Origin: Bradyrhizobium sp. MOS002
GTDB taxonomy: Bacteria; Pseudomonadota; Alphaproteobacteria; Rhizobiales; Xanthobacteraceae
DNA length: 64,000 nucleotides
Direction of reading: 5' to 3'
Assembly (NCBI RefSeq): GCF_003020115.1
Contig: NZ_PYFX01000006.1
Coordinates: forward strand, 284,109 to 348,108
Shown piece after piece: positions 9,251-21,015 of the stretch; position 1 is the stretch's first letter, and every line of letters begins with the position of its first letter. The notes beneath the pieces are model-generated. The model saw only the letters and a list, made by a program, of their open reading frames with translations. It was not told where the DNA came from and searched no databases. A program made the position numbers and the translations under genes.

Positions 9251-9637
9251 TTAAGCCGCTGCTGCGGCTTCGACCTGACGAACGATGATCGTCAGCTGTG
9301 AAAATGGTTTGTAGACACGGCCCGAACGACCACGGCCGCGGGCGGCAAAGCGCTTCATCACGAGGCCGTTGCCGACGAAGGCCTGCGCCACGACGAGATC
9401 GTCGACGTCGAGGTCGTGGTTGTTCTCGGCGTTGGCAATAGCCGATTCCAGGCACTTCTTCACGTCAACCGCGATCCGCTTGCGCGAAAACTGCAGGTCG
9501 GCGAGCGCAGCAGCCGCCTTCCGGCCGCGAATGAGCTGGGCGACCAGGTTGAGCTTCTGCGGGCTCACCCGCAGCATCCGGGCGACCGCCTTTGCCTCGT
9601 TCTCGGCGAGGCTCCGTTCGCGCTTAGGTTTGCTCAT
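9251..9637 (-). CDS. rplV: 50S ribosomal protein L22
   Basis: Exit-tunnel protein; its beta-hairpin lines the constriction. It has RMLRVSPQKLNLVAQLIRG and the hairpin tip FAARGRGRSGRVYKPFS. 128 residues; an N-terminal basic leader of about 15 residues precedes the fold. Confidence 0.98.
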   Translation of the reverse strand: MSKPKRERSLAENEAKAVARMLRVSPQKLNLVAQLIRGRKAAAALADLQFSRKRIAVDVKKCLESAIANAENNHDLDVDDLVVAQAFVGNGLVMKRFAARGRGRSGRVYKPFSQLTIIVRQVEAAAAA

Positions 9638-9647
9638 CGTTTAATCC

Positions 9648-9926
9648 TCAAGCCTTCTTGGCTTTCTTGTCCCCGGAGTGGCCATGGAAGGTACGGGTCG
9701 GCGAGAACTCGCCGAACTTGTGACCGACCATTTCCTCGTTGACGGCCACCGGAACGTGCTTCTGACCGTTGTAGACGCCGAAGGTCAGACCGACGAACTG
9801 CGGCAGGATCGTCGAGCGACGGCTCCAGATCTTGATGACGTCGTGACGGCCGGACGAGCGCGCGGCATCTGCCTTCTTGAGCAGAGAACCCTCGACGAAC
9901 GGGCCTTTCCAGACTGAACGAACCAT
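9648..9926 (-). CDS. rpsS: 30S ribosomal protein S19
   Basis: Head protein that pairs with S13. It starts MVRSVWKGPFVEGSLLKKA and contains GHKFGEFSPTRTFHGHSGD. 92 residues, normal. It is 12 bp downstream of rplB. Confidence 0.98.
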   Translation of the reverse strand: MVRSVWKGPFVEGSLLKKADAARSSGRHDVIKIWSRRSTILPQFVGLTFGVYNGQKHVPVAVNEEMVGHKFGEFSPTRTFHGHSGDKKAKKA

Positions 9927-9938
9927 GTCCGGCGTTCC

Positions 9939-10772
9939 TTACTTCTTCCGCTTGTGGCGGCTTAGGAGAATGAATTTGTTGGTCGACTTGTTGGAGCGGG
10001 TCTTCTTGCCCTTGGTCGGCTTGCCCCACGGAGTAACGGGGTGGCGACCGCCCGAGGTACGACCTTCACCACCGCCGTGCGGATGGTCGATCGGGTTCAT
10101 CGAAACGCCGCGGTTGTGCGGCTTGCGGCCCAGCCAACGGTTACGGCCGGCCTTGCCGATCGACGTGTTCATGTGATCCGGGTTCGACACCGCGCCGATC
10201 GTGCCGCGGCAACGGCCGTGCACCAGGCGCTGTTCGCCCGAGTTCAGGCGGATGATCACGTAGTCATGGTCGCGACCGACGAGCTGGGCGTAGGTGCCCG
10301 CGGAACGGGCGAGCTGGCCGCCCTTCCCGATCTTGACCTCGATGTTGTGGATGATCGTGCCGACCGGCATGTTGCCGAGCGGCATGACATTGCCCGGCTT
10401 CACGTCGACGTAGTTGCCGGCAACGACGGAATCGCCGACGGCCAAGCGCTGCGGCGCCAGGATATAGGCCTGGGTGCCGTCTTCGTACTTGACCAGCGCG
10501 ATGAACGCGGTGCGGTTCGGATCATATTCCAGCCGCTCGACCGTCGCGGGCGCATCGACCTTGTCGCGCTTGAAATCGACGGTACGCAACGTCCGCTTAT
10601 GACCGCCGCCGCGGAAGCGCACGGTGATGCGACCGGTGTTGTTGCGGCCGCCAGAGGAGTGCTTGCCTTCGGTGAGCGCCTTGACCGGCTTGCCCTTGTA
10701 GAGGGCCGAACGATCGACCATGACCAGCTGGCGCTGGCCCGGCGTCGTGGGATTGAATGTCTTCAGTGCCAT
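9939..10772 (-). CDS. rplB: 50S ribosomal protein L2
   Basis: Core protein near the peptidyl-transferase centre. The conserved NPIDHPHGGGEGRTSGG, which carries the functionally important His, is in the C-terminal third. 277 residues. It starts MALKTFNPTTPGQRQLV. Confidence 0.98.
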   Translation of the reverse strand: MALKTFNPTTPGQRQLVMVDRSALYKGKPVKALTEGKHSSGGRNNTGRITVRFRGGGHKRTLRTVDFKRDKVDAPATVERLEYDPNRTAFIALVKYEDGTQAYILAPQRLAVGDSVVAGNYVDVKPGNVMPLGNMPVGTIIHNIEVKIGKGGQLARSAGTYAQLVGRDHDYVIIRLNSGEQRLVHGRCRGTIGAVSNPDHMNTSIGKAGRNRWLGRKPHNRGVSMNPIDHPHGGGEGRTSGGRHPVTPWGKPTKGKKTRSNKSTNKFILLSRHKRKK

Positions 10773-10784
10773 CGTCGTACGACC

Positions 10785-11087
10785 TTACAGACCGGTGGTC
10801 ACGTCGATCCGGTGACCCTCTTCGAGAGTCACGATCGCGCGCTTTGAGTTCGACTGCGAGCCGAGATTGCCGCGGAAGATCTTGGTCTTGCCCTTGCGGA
10901 CCAGCGTGTTGACGCTCTTGACCTTGACGTCGAACAGCTTCTCGATCGCTTCCTTGATCTGCGGCTTGGTCGCCTTCGCGGCCACCTTGAACAGCACCTT
11001 GTTGTGCTCCGAGGCGATCGTGGCCTTTTCGGTCACGACCGGCGACAGGATCACGTCGTAGTGGCGAGGCTCGATGTTCTTCGTCAT
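10785..11087 (-). CDS. rplW: 50S ribosomal protein L23
   Basis: Exit-tunnel protein and docking site for trigger factor. It has SPVVTEKATIASEHNKVLFKV and the L23 loop KVKSVNTLVRKGK. 100 residues. Its ATG overlaps the rplD TGA by four bases (ATGA), so the two are translationally coupled. Confidence 0.98.
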   Translation of the reverse strand: MTKNIEPRHYDVILSPVVTEKATIASEHNKVLFKVAAKATKPQIKEAIEKLFDVKVKSVNTLVRKGKTKIFRGNLGSQSNSKRAIVTLEEGHRIDVTTGL

Positions 11088-11704
11088 TTGAAGCGCGCCT
11101 CCAGCGCATCGATGGCGGCCTTGGTCAGAACAAGCTTCCGACGGCGCAGGATGTCATAGACGTTGATGCCCTGGATCGGCAGCACGTCCATGTTCGGGAT
11201 GTTGCGAGCCGCAGCGGCGAAGCCGTTGTTGAGCTCGGTGCCGTCGATGATCAGCGCGTTGGTCAAACCCAGACCGGAGAAATGACCGAGCAGCGCCTTG
11301 GTCTTGGCTGCTTCCAGCGCAGCCTTGTCGATCACGATGAGATCGCCGTCCTTGGCCTTGGCCGAGAGCGCATGCTTGAGGGCGAGCGCACGGACCTTCT
11401 TCGGCAGATCGGTGGCGTGCGAACGCACCACCGGACCGAAGGCACGGCCACCGCCGCGGAACTGCGGCACGCGGGCCGAGCCGTGACGAGCACCACCGGT
11501 ACCCTTCTGCTTGTACATCTTCTTGCCGGTGCGCCAGATCTCGGCGCGGCCCTTGGCCTTGTGGGTGCCGGCCTGGCGCTTGTTGAGCTGCCACTGCACG
11601 CAACGCGCAATGATGTCCTGGCGCGGCTCGAGGCCGAAAATGGTGTCGGAAAGCTGGACGGAGCCGGCTTCCTTACCTTCGAGGGTCGTGACCTTCAATT
11701 CCAT
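11084..11704 (-). CDS. rplD: 50S ribosomal protein L4
   Basis: Tunnel protein and, in E. coli, autogenous regulator of the S10 operon. The conserved extended loop is present (GTGGARHGSARVPQFRGGG). 206 residues from the ATG at 11702-11704; the open frame extends further upstream into rplC but without L4 similarity. It begins one base after the rplC stop. Confidence 0.98.
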   Translation of the reverse strand: MELKVTTLEGKEAGSVQLSDTIFGLEPRQDIIARCVQWQLNKRQAGTHKAKGRAEIWRTGKKMYKQKGTGGARHGSARVPQFRGGGRAFGPVVRSHATDLPKKVRALALKHALSAKAKDGDLIVIDKAALEAAKTKALLGHFSGLGLTNALIIDGTELNNGFAAAARNIPNMDVLPIQGINVYDILRRRKLVLTKAAIDALEARFK

Positions 11705-11705
11705 C

Positions 11706-12419
11706 TCACGCCTCCTGCGCAGCCGGAGCAGCGTCCGCTTCGCCAGCAACCTTGAACTTGCCGGGCTTCGGAGCGTCCTTCGGCAGCGGCTTCTTGACGG
11801 CATCGCGCACGCGGATCCAGCCGCCCTTGGAGCCGGGAACGGCGCCTTCGACGAGGATCAGACCGCGCTCGACATCGAGCTGAACGACCCGAAGGTTGAG
11901 CGTGGTGATGCGGTCGACGCCCATGTGACCGGGCATCTTCTTGTTCTTCCAGGTCTTGCCCGGGTCCTGACGGCCGCCGGTCGAACCGATCGAACGGTGC
12001 GAGACCGACACGCCGTGGGTGGCGCGCAGACCGCCGAAGTTCCAGCGCTTCATACCGCCGGCAAAACCCTTACCGACCGAAGTACCAGTGACGTCGACGA
12101 ACTGACCGACGACAAAGTGGTCGGCCAGGATCTCGGCACCGACGGGGATCATCTGATCCGCGGAGACGCGGAATTCCTCGACCTGCCGCTTCGGCTCGAC
12201 CTTGGCGACCGCGAACTGGCCGCGCTCCGCCTTGGGCATGTACACGGTCTTGCGGCTGCCAGAACCAAGCTGGAGCGCGACATAACCGTTTTTCTCTTCG
12301 GTGCGGTGGCCTACGACCTGGCAATTGCCGAGCTTCAGCACGGTCACGGGGATATGTTCGCCGGCCTCTGTAAAGACCCGCGTCATCCCGACCTTTTGTG
12401 CGATCACTCCGGAGCGCAT
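11706..12419 (-). CDS. rplC: 50S ribosomal protein L3
   Basis: Early-assembly protein whose loop reaches the peptidyl-transferase centre. It has GMTRVFTEAGEHIPVTVLKL and the glutamine-methylation region GGRQDPGKTWKNKKMPGHMG. 237 residues, including an Ala/Pro-rich C-terminal tail of about 25 residues common in Rhizobiales. Confidence 0.98.
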   Translation of the reverse strand: MRSGVIAQKVGMTRVFTEAGEHIPVTVLKLGNCQVVGHRTEEKNGYVALQLGSGSRKTVYMPKAERGQFAVAKVEPKRQVEEFRVSADQMIPVGAEILADHFVVGQFVDVTGTSVGKGFAGGMKRWNFGGLRATHGVSVSHRSIGSTGGRQDPGKTWKNKKMPGHMGVDRITTLNLRVVQLDVERGLILVEGAVPGSKGGWIRVRDAVKKPLPKDAPKPGKFKVAGEADAAPAAQEA

Positions 12420-12472
12420 CGGCGTGCTTCCTGTTCTTTCTGTCCGCTAGTGGCGAACGTGATCCAAAAATC

Positions 12473-12781
12473 TTAGAGCTTGATCTCGACGTCGACACCG
12501 GCGGCCAGGTCGAGCTTCATCAAAGCATCGACGGTCTGCGGGGTCGGATCGACGATGTCGAGCAGGCGCTTGTGAGTGCGCATCTCGAACTGCTCGCGGC
12601 TCTTCTTGTCCACGTGCGGCGAACGGTTGACGGTGAACTTCTCGATGCGGGTGGGCAGCGGAATGGGTCCGCGGACCTGCGCGCCGGTGCGCTTCGCCGT
12701 GTTCACGATCTCGCGGGTCGACGTATCGAGGATACGATGGTCGAACGCCTTGAGACGGATACGAATGTTTTGGCCGTTCAT
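12473..12781 (-). CDS. rpsJ: 30S ribosomal protein S10
   Basis: S10 acts in the ribosome and, with NusB, in transcription antitermination. It reads [21 protein letters not shown] and has the S10 motif [29 protein letters not shown]. 102 residues, normal. It is separated from tuf by 81 bp containing a hairpin of tandem repeats. Confidence 0.98.
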
Positions 12782-12806
12782 GCCGTGGTCTTTCTTCAGT
12801 GGGGTG

Positions 12807-12844
12807 GCGAATAGCGAATAGCGAATGTCACATTCGCTATTCGC
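12807..12844. repeat. tandem GCGAATA repeats forming a 15-bp hairpin (tuf-rpsJ spacer)
   Basis: Three direct heptamers GCGAATA, GCGAATA, GCGAATG (12807-12827) are followed by their complement. Positions 12814-12828 and 12830-12844 are a perfect 15-bp inverted repeat around a single C. It sits 19 bp past the tuf stop in the transcript, with no T-run after it. It may protect the tuf mRNA 3' end or modulate read-through into rpsJ. Confidence 0.7.
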
Positions 12845-12862
12845 CGATCCCTATTCTCGTAA

Positions 12863-14053
<1,191 letters not shown>

Positions 14054-14093
14054 TTGACTCTCCGTTCAATCGTCAGTTCGAGACCGACGACAA

Positions 14094-16166
<2,073 letters not shown>

Positions 16167-16196
16167 GGAGTGTTCCTTAGATTCCGTGTGTCGCCG

Positions 16197-16667
16197 TTAC
16201 CAGCGATAGTGCGAGAAGGCGCGGTTGGCTTCCGCCATCCGGTGCACGTCTTCGCGCTTCTTGACGGCGTTACCCCGGTTGTTCGACGCGTCCAGGAGCT
16301 CCGCAGAGAGCCGCTCGGTCATCGTCTTCTCGTTGCGATCGCGCGCAGCCGAGATCAGCCAGCGAATGCCCAGCGCCTGACGGCGCACCGAGCGAACTTC
16401 GACCGGAACCTGATAAGTCGCGCCGCCGACGCGGCGGGAGCGCACTTCGATCGTCGGCATGACGTTCTCCAGTGCCGCCTCGAACACGCCGAGCGGGTTC
16501 TGCTTGGTCTTGCTTTCGATGAGGCCGAACGCGCCGTAGACGATGCCTTCGGCGACCGACTTCTTTCCGGCGTACATCACCGAATTCATGAACTTCGTGA
16601 CGATGATATTCCCGAACTTCGGATCGGGAAGGACTTCGCGTTTTTCGGCAGAATGGCGACGAGACAT
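16197..16667 (-). CDS. rpsG: 30S ribosomal protein S7
   Basis: Head assembly protein; in E. coli it represses the str operon. It starts MSRRHSAEKREVLPDPKFG and ends AEANRAFSHYRW, the standard S7 termini. 156 residues. Confidence 0.98.
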   Translation of the reverse strand: MSRRHSAEKREVLPDPKFGNIIVTKFMNSVMYAGKKSVAEGIVYGAFGLIESKTKQNPLGVFEAALENVMPTIEVRSRRVGGATYQVPVEVRSVRRQALGIRWLISAARDRNEKTMTERLSAELLDASNNRGNAVKKREDVHRMAEANRAFSHYRW

Positions 16668-16682
16668 GGACCTGGTTCCCGC

Positions 16683-17054
16683 TTACTTCGGACGCTTGGC
16701 GCCGTACTTCGAACGGCGCTGCTTACGGTTCTTGACGCCCTGGGTATCCAGAACGCCGCGGAGGATGTGGTAGCGCACGCCGGGCAAGTCCTTGACGCGA
16801 CCGCCACGGATCATGACCACCGAGTGCTCCTGGAGGTTATGGCCCTCACCGGGGATGTAGCCGATCACCTCGAAGCCGTTGGTCAGGCGCACCTTGGCAA
16901 CCTTACGAAGCGCCGAGTTCGGCTTCTTCGGGGTCGTGGTGTAAACGCGCGTGCAAACACCGCGCTTCTGCGGCGACTGCTGCAGTGCCGGCACCTTCTT
17001 GCGCGACTTCTGCACTTCCCGCGGTTGAGCGATCAGCTGGTTGATCGTCGGCAT
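16683..17054 (-). CDS. rpsL: 30S ribosomal protein S12
   Basis: Decoding-centre protein. PKKPNSALRKV and GGRVKDLPGVRYH are wild type at the lysines where streptomycin-resistance changes occur, and the conserved Asp (beta-methylthiolation site in other bacteria) is present. 123 residues. It is first in the str operon, about 410 bp downstream of a strong promoter. Confidence 0.98.
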   Translation of the reverse strand: MPTINQLIAQPREVQKSRKKVPALQQSPQKRGVCTRVYTTTPKKPNSALRKVAKVRLTNGFEVIGYIPGEGHNLQEHSVVMIRGGRVKDLPGVRYHILRGVLDTQGVKNRKQRRSKYGAKRPK

Positions 17055-17695
17055 CCTGGCATTACCCTTTGTGTTCTGCCGCGGCCCGTCACCGGGTCCG
17101 CAAATTCTTTCGAGCTACCCGCCCGACGAGGCCGCCTTCCGCGGGACAATCCGCACAAAGCGAAATCGCGCCAACCACCCATCAACGGGCGGAAAGCGCT
17201 TCGACGCCACAGAGGACCGCAGTAGTTGAACCGGTCAGCTTGAAGCTGCGGCCCGCGCACCGAGGTCATGCATCCGAATTCGATCTCGAGAGAACATGCT
17301 CGCGAGAACTAAAATCGCACTGGCATTGCCTAGCTATGATCGACAGCGTTTGAGCGGCATTCGTCGAGGTTGGTGCCCGTCCTGGCGATCCCCAGGGGGA
17401 TCAAACGGGTGGCCCGTTCCGACGTTGGCGATGCTCACCGCCTGTCGTTAAGTGAGGGGGTTCTATAAGTGGGAGTCGGTCAAGTCAAGGCGAAACGTCA
17501 GTCAGAACCGCTTCCCGCGCCTGCCGAAATCGCTTCCTGGGCCGCACGCTGCGCCTTCGCAATATGGAAACGAAGAGCGCGTTCTGCTACCTCTAATCCT
17601 ATTTATACCCGGATTAAATATACTTTTATAACCTTTGGCTAAGGCTTTCTTTCCTGTTGGGACGCCAATGTGCCGCCTTGGGCAGAGATTGGGCC
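17055..17695. other. 641-bp divergent intergenic region: str-operon leader and promoter
   Basis: No gene is seen. On the minus strand it holds the rpsL promoter (17462-17489) and a 5' leader of about 400 nt, in which a small hairpin gatcccc/ggggatc lies near 17383-17400. The right part (17590-17640) is AT-rich compared with its surroundings and includes TATAAC at 17627-17632 on the plus strand, a possible -10 for the flavoprotein gene at 17696, without a clear -35. Confidence 0.6.
17462..17489 (-). promoter_or_regulatory. rpsL: strong sigma70-type promoter for rpsL/str-S10-spc operon
   Basis: The minus strand reads CTTGAC, 16 bp, then TATAGA. CTTGAC is the preferred alphaproteobacterial -35. 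It faces rpsL, whose start is about 410 bp downstream. No other good match lies between. Confidence 0.65.
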
Positions 17696-18934
17696 ATGCG
17701 GTACACCGACATAGCCATTATCGGCGGGGGATTGTCCGGCTCGACCGCCGCCGCGATGCTCGGCCGTAGCGGCATTTCGAGTATCCTCATCGATCCGCAT
17801 GAGAGCTATTCGGCGGACTTTCGAGTCGAAAAACTCAGCGGTCATGTGCAGGTCGGGCGATTCCTTCAGACGGGAATCGCCGAATCGGTGCTGCGCCGCG
17901 CGACCTTTGTGGGTGAGAACTGGATTGCGCGCTTCGGCCGCCTTCTCGACAAGGCGCCGAGCCGGCAGTTCAACATTCTCTACGATGCCCTCGTCAACGC
18001 TGTCCGCGACGAAATTCCTGCCGGCGTCGAACGCATCTGCGCCAAGGCCGTCTCGGTCGAGACAAGCGCGGAGCGGCAGAAGATCACTCTCTCAAACGAC
18101 GAGATGGTCTCCGCCCGGCTGGTCGTGCTCGCCAACGGCCTCAACGTCGGCCTGCGCCATCAGCTGGGAATCGCGCGAAAAGTCGTCAGTGCCTGCCATT
18201 CGATTTCGATCGGGTTCGACGTGGTACCCGCGGGACGAGACTCGTTCGACTTCCCGGCTCTGACCTATTTCTCGGAACGGCCGAGCGACCGCATCCCGTA
18301 CCTCACGCTTTTTCCGATCGGGACGCGGATGCGCGCCAATCTGTTCGTCTACCGCAGCTTCGACGATCCCTGGCTGCTTGAGCTGCGCCGCGCGCCCGCC
18401 GAGACGCTGAACGCCGCGCTGCCACGACTCAAGCGCATCACCGGACCATTCGACATTCCCGGTGAGCTGAAGATCCGCCCGGTCGATCTCTATGTGAACG
18501 ACGCCAGCGGCCAACCCGGTCTCGTGCTGGTGGGCGATGCCTTCTCGACCTCCTGCCCGGCCGCCGGCACCGGGTGCGACAAGGTCTTCACCGACGTCGA
18601 GCGGCTCTGCAACCTCTACATCCCGCAGTGGCTCGCCTCCGACGGGATGGATGCAAGCAAGATCGCCGCCTTCTACGCAGATCCGGTCAAGCGAGCGTGC
18701 GACCATTGGTCGACGGCGAAGGCGTTCGACTTCCGCTCAGTCTCCATTGCGACGAGCCCCTATTGGACCGCGCAGCGCTGGGCACGCTTCATTGCCTGGT
18801 CGGTTCAGGGGCTGTTGCGGCCGCTGGGAGGAGCCTTCCATCTGGAGCCGAACTTCCTCGGTCACTCCTCCTCATCGTCCTCGTCGACGTCGTCTTCATC
18901 CTCGTCGTCTTCGTCGCTGTCCTCGTCGACGTGA
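17696..18934 (+). CDS. FAD-dependent oxidoreductase (geranylgeranyl-reductase/halogenase-like fold), Ser-rich tail
   Basis: Flavoprotein of the PHBH-like class. The dinucleotide motif GGGLSGS is at residues 10-16, and the second FAD motif VLVGDAF is at 277-283, followed by CPAAGTGCDK. The ATG at 17696 is chosen because the Rossmann motif begins four residues later. Of 412 residues, those from about 389 on are nearly all Ser with a few Thr and Leu. This tail lies entirely in the 73 bp (18862-18934) that overlap the convergent ABC-transporter gene, and is the antisense reading of that gene's Asp/Glu codons. The substrate is unknown. The neighbouring exporter and second flavoprotein suggest a small biosynthetic cassette (inference). 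Confidence 0.88.
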   Translation: MRYTDIAIIGGGLSGSTAAAMLGRSGISSILIDPHESYSADFRVEKLSGHVQVGRFLQTGIAESVLRRATFVGENWIARFGRLLDKAPSRQFNILYDALVNAVRDEIPAGVERICAKAVSVETSAERQKITLSNDEMVSARLVVLANGLNVGLRHQLGIARKVVSACHSISIGFDVVPAGRDSFDFPALTYFSERPSDRIPYLTLFPIGTRMRANLFVYRSFDDPWLLELRRAPAETLNAALPRLKRITGPFDIPGELKIRPVDLYVNDASGQPGLVLVGDAFSTSCPAAGTGCDKVFTDVERLCNLYIPQWLASDGMDASKIAAFYADPVKRACDHWSTAKAFDFRSVSIATSPYWTAQRWARFIAWSVQGLLRPLGGAFHLEPNFLGHSSSSSSSTSSSSSSSSSLSSST

Positions 18935-20883
18935 GCCGGCGCGCCATGCGGTTGGTGGATCTGGTCGTTCCACAGCGTGCGATAGGTGCCGTTCTTGGCA
19001 AGCAGCTCGGCATGCGAGCCGCGCTCGATCGCCCTGCCCCCTGAAATCACGATGATCTCGTCCATCTCGACCACCGAGGTCAGGCGGTGGGTCGACCAGA
19101 TCATGGTGCGGCCCTTGGCAACCTTCAGCAGCGTGCGGTTGATCGCGGCTTCCGTGGTCTGGTCGAGCGCCGAAGTGGCCTCGTCCAGCAGCAGCACAGA
19201 GGGATTGCGAATGACAGCGCGCGCGATCGCGATGCGCTGGCGCTGGCCGCCCGACAAGGTATCGCCGCGCTCGCCCACCGGCGTGTCGTATCTTTGCGGC
19301 AGGCTCATGATGTAACGGTGGATCTCGGCCTTCTTGGCCGCCTCCTCCACCTCCTCGTCGGTCGCGCCCTCCTTGCCGAGCCGGATGTTCTCCCGGATCG
19401 ACATGTTGAACAGCATGTTCTCCTGGAACACCACCGCCATGCTCCGGCGCAGCGAATCCAGCGTCACCTTGCGGACGTCGACGCCGTCGATGGTGACGCG
19501 CCCCTCGTCCGGCACATAAAGCCGCAGGATCAGATTCAGCAGCGTGCTCTTGCCGGAGCCCGAAGGGCCGACGATGGCAATGCGCTTGCCGACATTGAGC
19601 TTGAGACTGAGATTGTCCAGCACCGGCGTCTGGCTGCCTTCGTACTGGAAGGTCACGTGGTCGAAGGTGATGTCGTTGGTGATGCGGGGCAGATCGGGGG
19701 CGCCGGCACGATCGGCGCTGCGCGTGGGCTCGTCGAGCAGCTCCTGCATGTGACGAATCGCGGCTGCCGAGGAGATCGACACGGGAATGAAATGCATCAC
19801 ATGGGCGATGTTGTAGGACACCTCCCAGAACGCGCTTTCGAAGGTGACGAAGGTGCCGATGGTGATCTGCCCCTTCGTCGCCAGATACGCGCCGATCGCG
19901 AGCACGACGAGATGCAAGAGCAGCACCGAGATGGTGACCGTCCGCTCCACCATGGTCGACAGGAACGCCGCCGAAGCCATCTTGTTTCGCGTCTCGTCAT
20001 TGCGGAATTTGAAGAAGCCGAACATCCGGCGTTGCAGGCTGAACGCCTTGATCACGGCCTGCGCCGCCACGTTCTCCTGCACCATGCCGAGCAGCGCGGA
20101 CTCATTGAGTTTCTGCTCGTAATTCGCCTGAACAGCCTTCGGCGTGAGCATGCGCGGACCGATCAGCGTGATCGGGAACACCAGCAATGCAACCGCCGCG
20201 AGCTGCCAGTTCAGGAACACCATCAGGATGATGCCCGCGATCAACTCCAGGAACGGCAGTGCCGCGCTGTTGGCAAATGTCTTGACCGAGCCCTCGAAGG
20301 CCGCGAGGTCGACGGAGAAGCGCGACAGGATCTCGCCGCGCTTGGTGCGGCCGAAATAGGCTGCCGGCAGGTCCTGGACGTGCTCGAACAGCCGTTTGCG
20401 GACGTCGGAGATGATGCACGCCGCAAGCCGTGCATCCCAGCGTTCGTACCAGACCGCGACGATCGAGGTGAAGATGCCCGCGACCGCGAGCACGCCGAGG
20501 ATCTTGTACAGCGCCTGGAAATCCTCCTCGCCGAGCGCGTCGTCGATCAGGTACTTCAGGCTGAGCGGCATGATGACGTTGAATAGCGTCTCGACGAAGA
20601 CGCCGAACGCCACGAAGGACAGCATCTGCTTGTAGTTGACCAGGAAGGGTTTGACGAAGCCCAGGATGGTCGCGAGCGCGCCAGCGGCCTCGCGCGCGGT
20701 AAAGACGACGAGGTCCTCGTCCTCATCGTCGTCATCGAGCTCCAGCCCGCCATCCTCCTCGTCTTCATCGTCCTCGTCGTCTTCGAGGTCCGGCTTGACG
20801 GTGGGGACGAGCTTGTCGTCGAGCTCGGCCGCCTCTTCCGCGGCGAGCTTCTGTTTGTCGGGCGGGAGGGGCTTGGACGCCAT
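18862..20883 (-). CDS. half-size ABC exporter (TMD-NBD) with acidic N- and C-terminal extensions
   Basis: Inner-membrane ATP-driven exporter of the MsbA/type-IV fold. Residues 1-60 are cytosolic and very acidic (33-57 is nearly all Asp/Glu). Six membrane segments span about 75-375 and the nucleotide-binding domain about 400-640. Walker A GPSGSGKS is at 439-446, LSGGQ at 543-547, Walker B LLLDEA at 564-569 and the switch His at 599. Residues 651-673 form a second Asp/Glu run. 673 residues; the usual length is near 580-600, so both ends are extensions. The gene's last 73 bp overlap the convergent flavoprotein gene. The cargo (lipid, glycolipid or small molecule) cannot be told from sequence. 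Confidence 0.93.
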   Translation of the reverse strand: MASKPLPPDKQKLAAEEAAELDDKLVPTVKPDLEDDEDDEDEEDGGLELDDDDEDEDLVVFTAREAAGALATILGFVKPFLVNYKQMLSFVAFGVFVETLFNVIMPLSLKYLIDDALGEEDFQALYKILGVLAVAGIFTSIVAVWYERWDARLAACIISDVRKRLFEHVQDLPAAYFGRTKRGEILSRFSVDLAAFEGSVKTFANSAALPFLELIAGIILMVFLNWQLAAVALLVFPITLIGPRMLTPKAVQANYEQKLNESALLGMVQENVAAQAVIKAFSLQRRMFGFFKFRNDETRNKMASAAFLSTMVERTVTISVLLLHLVVLAIGAYLATKGQITIGTFVTFESAFWEVSYNIAHVMHFIPVSISSAAAIRHMQELLDEPTRSADRAGAPDLPRITNDITFDHVTFQYEGSQTPVLDNLSLKLNVGKRIAIVGPSGSGKSTLLNLILRLYVPDEGRVTIDGVDVRKVTLDSLRRSMAVVFQENMLFNMSIRENIRLGKEGATDEEVEEAAKKAEIHRYIMSLPQRYDTPVGERGDTLSGGQRQRIAIARAVIRNPSVLLLDEATSALDQTTEAAINRTLLKVAKGRTMIWSTHRLTSVVEMDEIIVISGGRAIERGSHAELLAKNGTYRTLWNDQIHQPHGAPAHVDEDSDEDDEDEDDVDEDDEEE

Positions 20884-21015
20884 GAAACCAACCGATGCTG
20901 ACGGCCGGCATGACCGCAGAGAAAGCAGGAAATAGCGGAAACCGCTATTGCATCGATTCTATGCGATCAGGATGAATTCGGCAAAACAATTGGCGAAGGC
21001 GCCCGTTTCAAGCGG

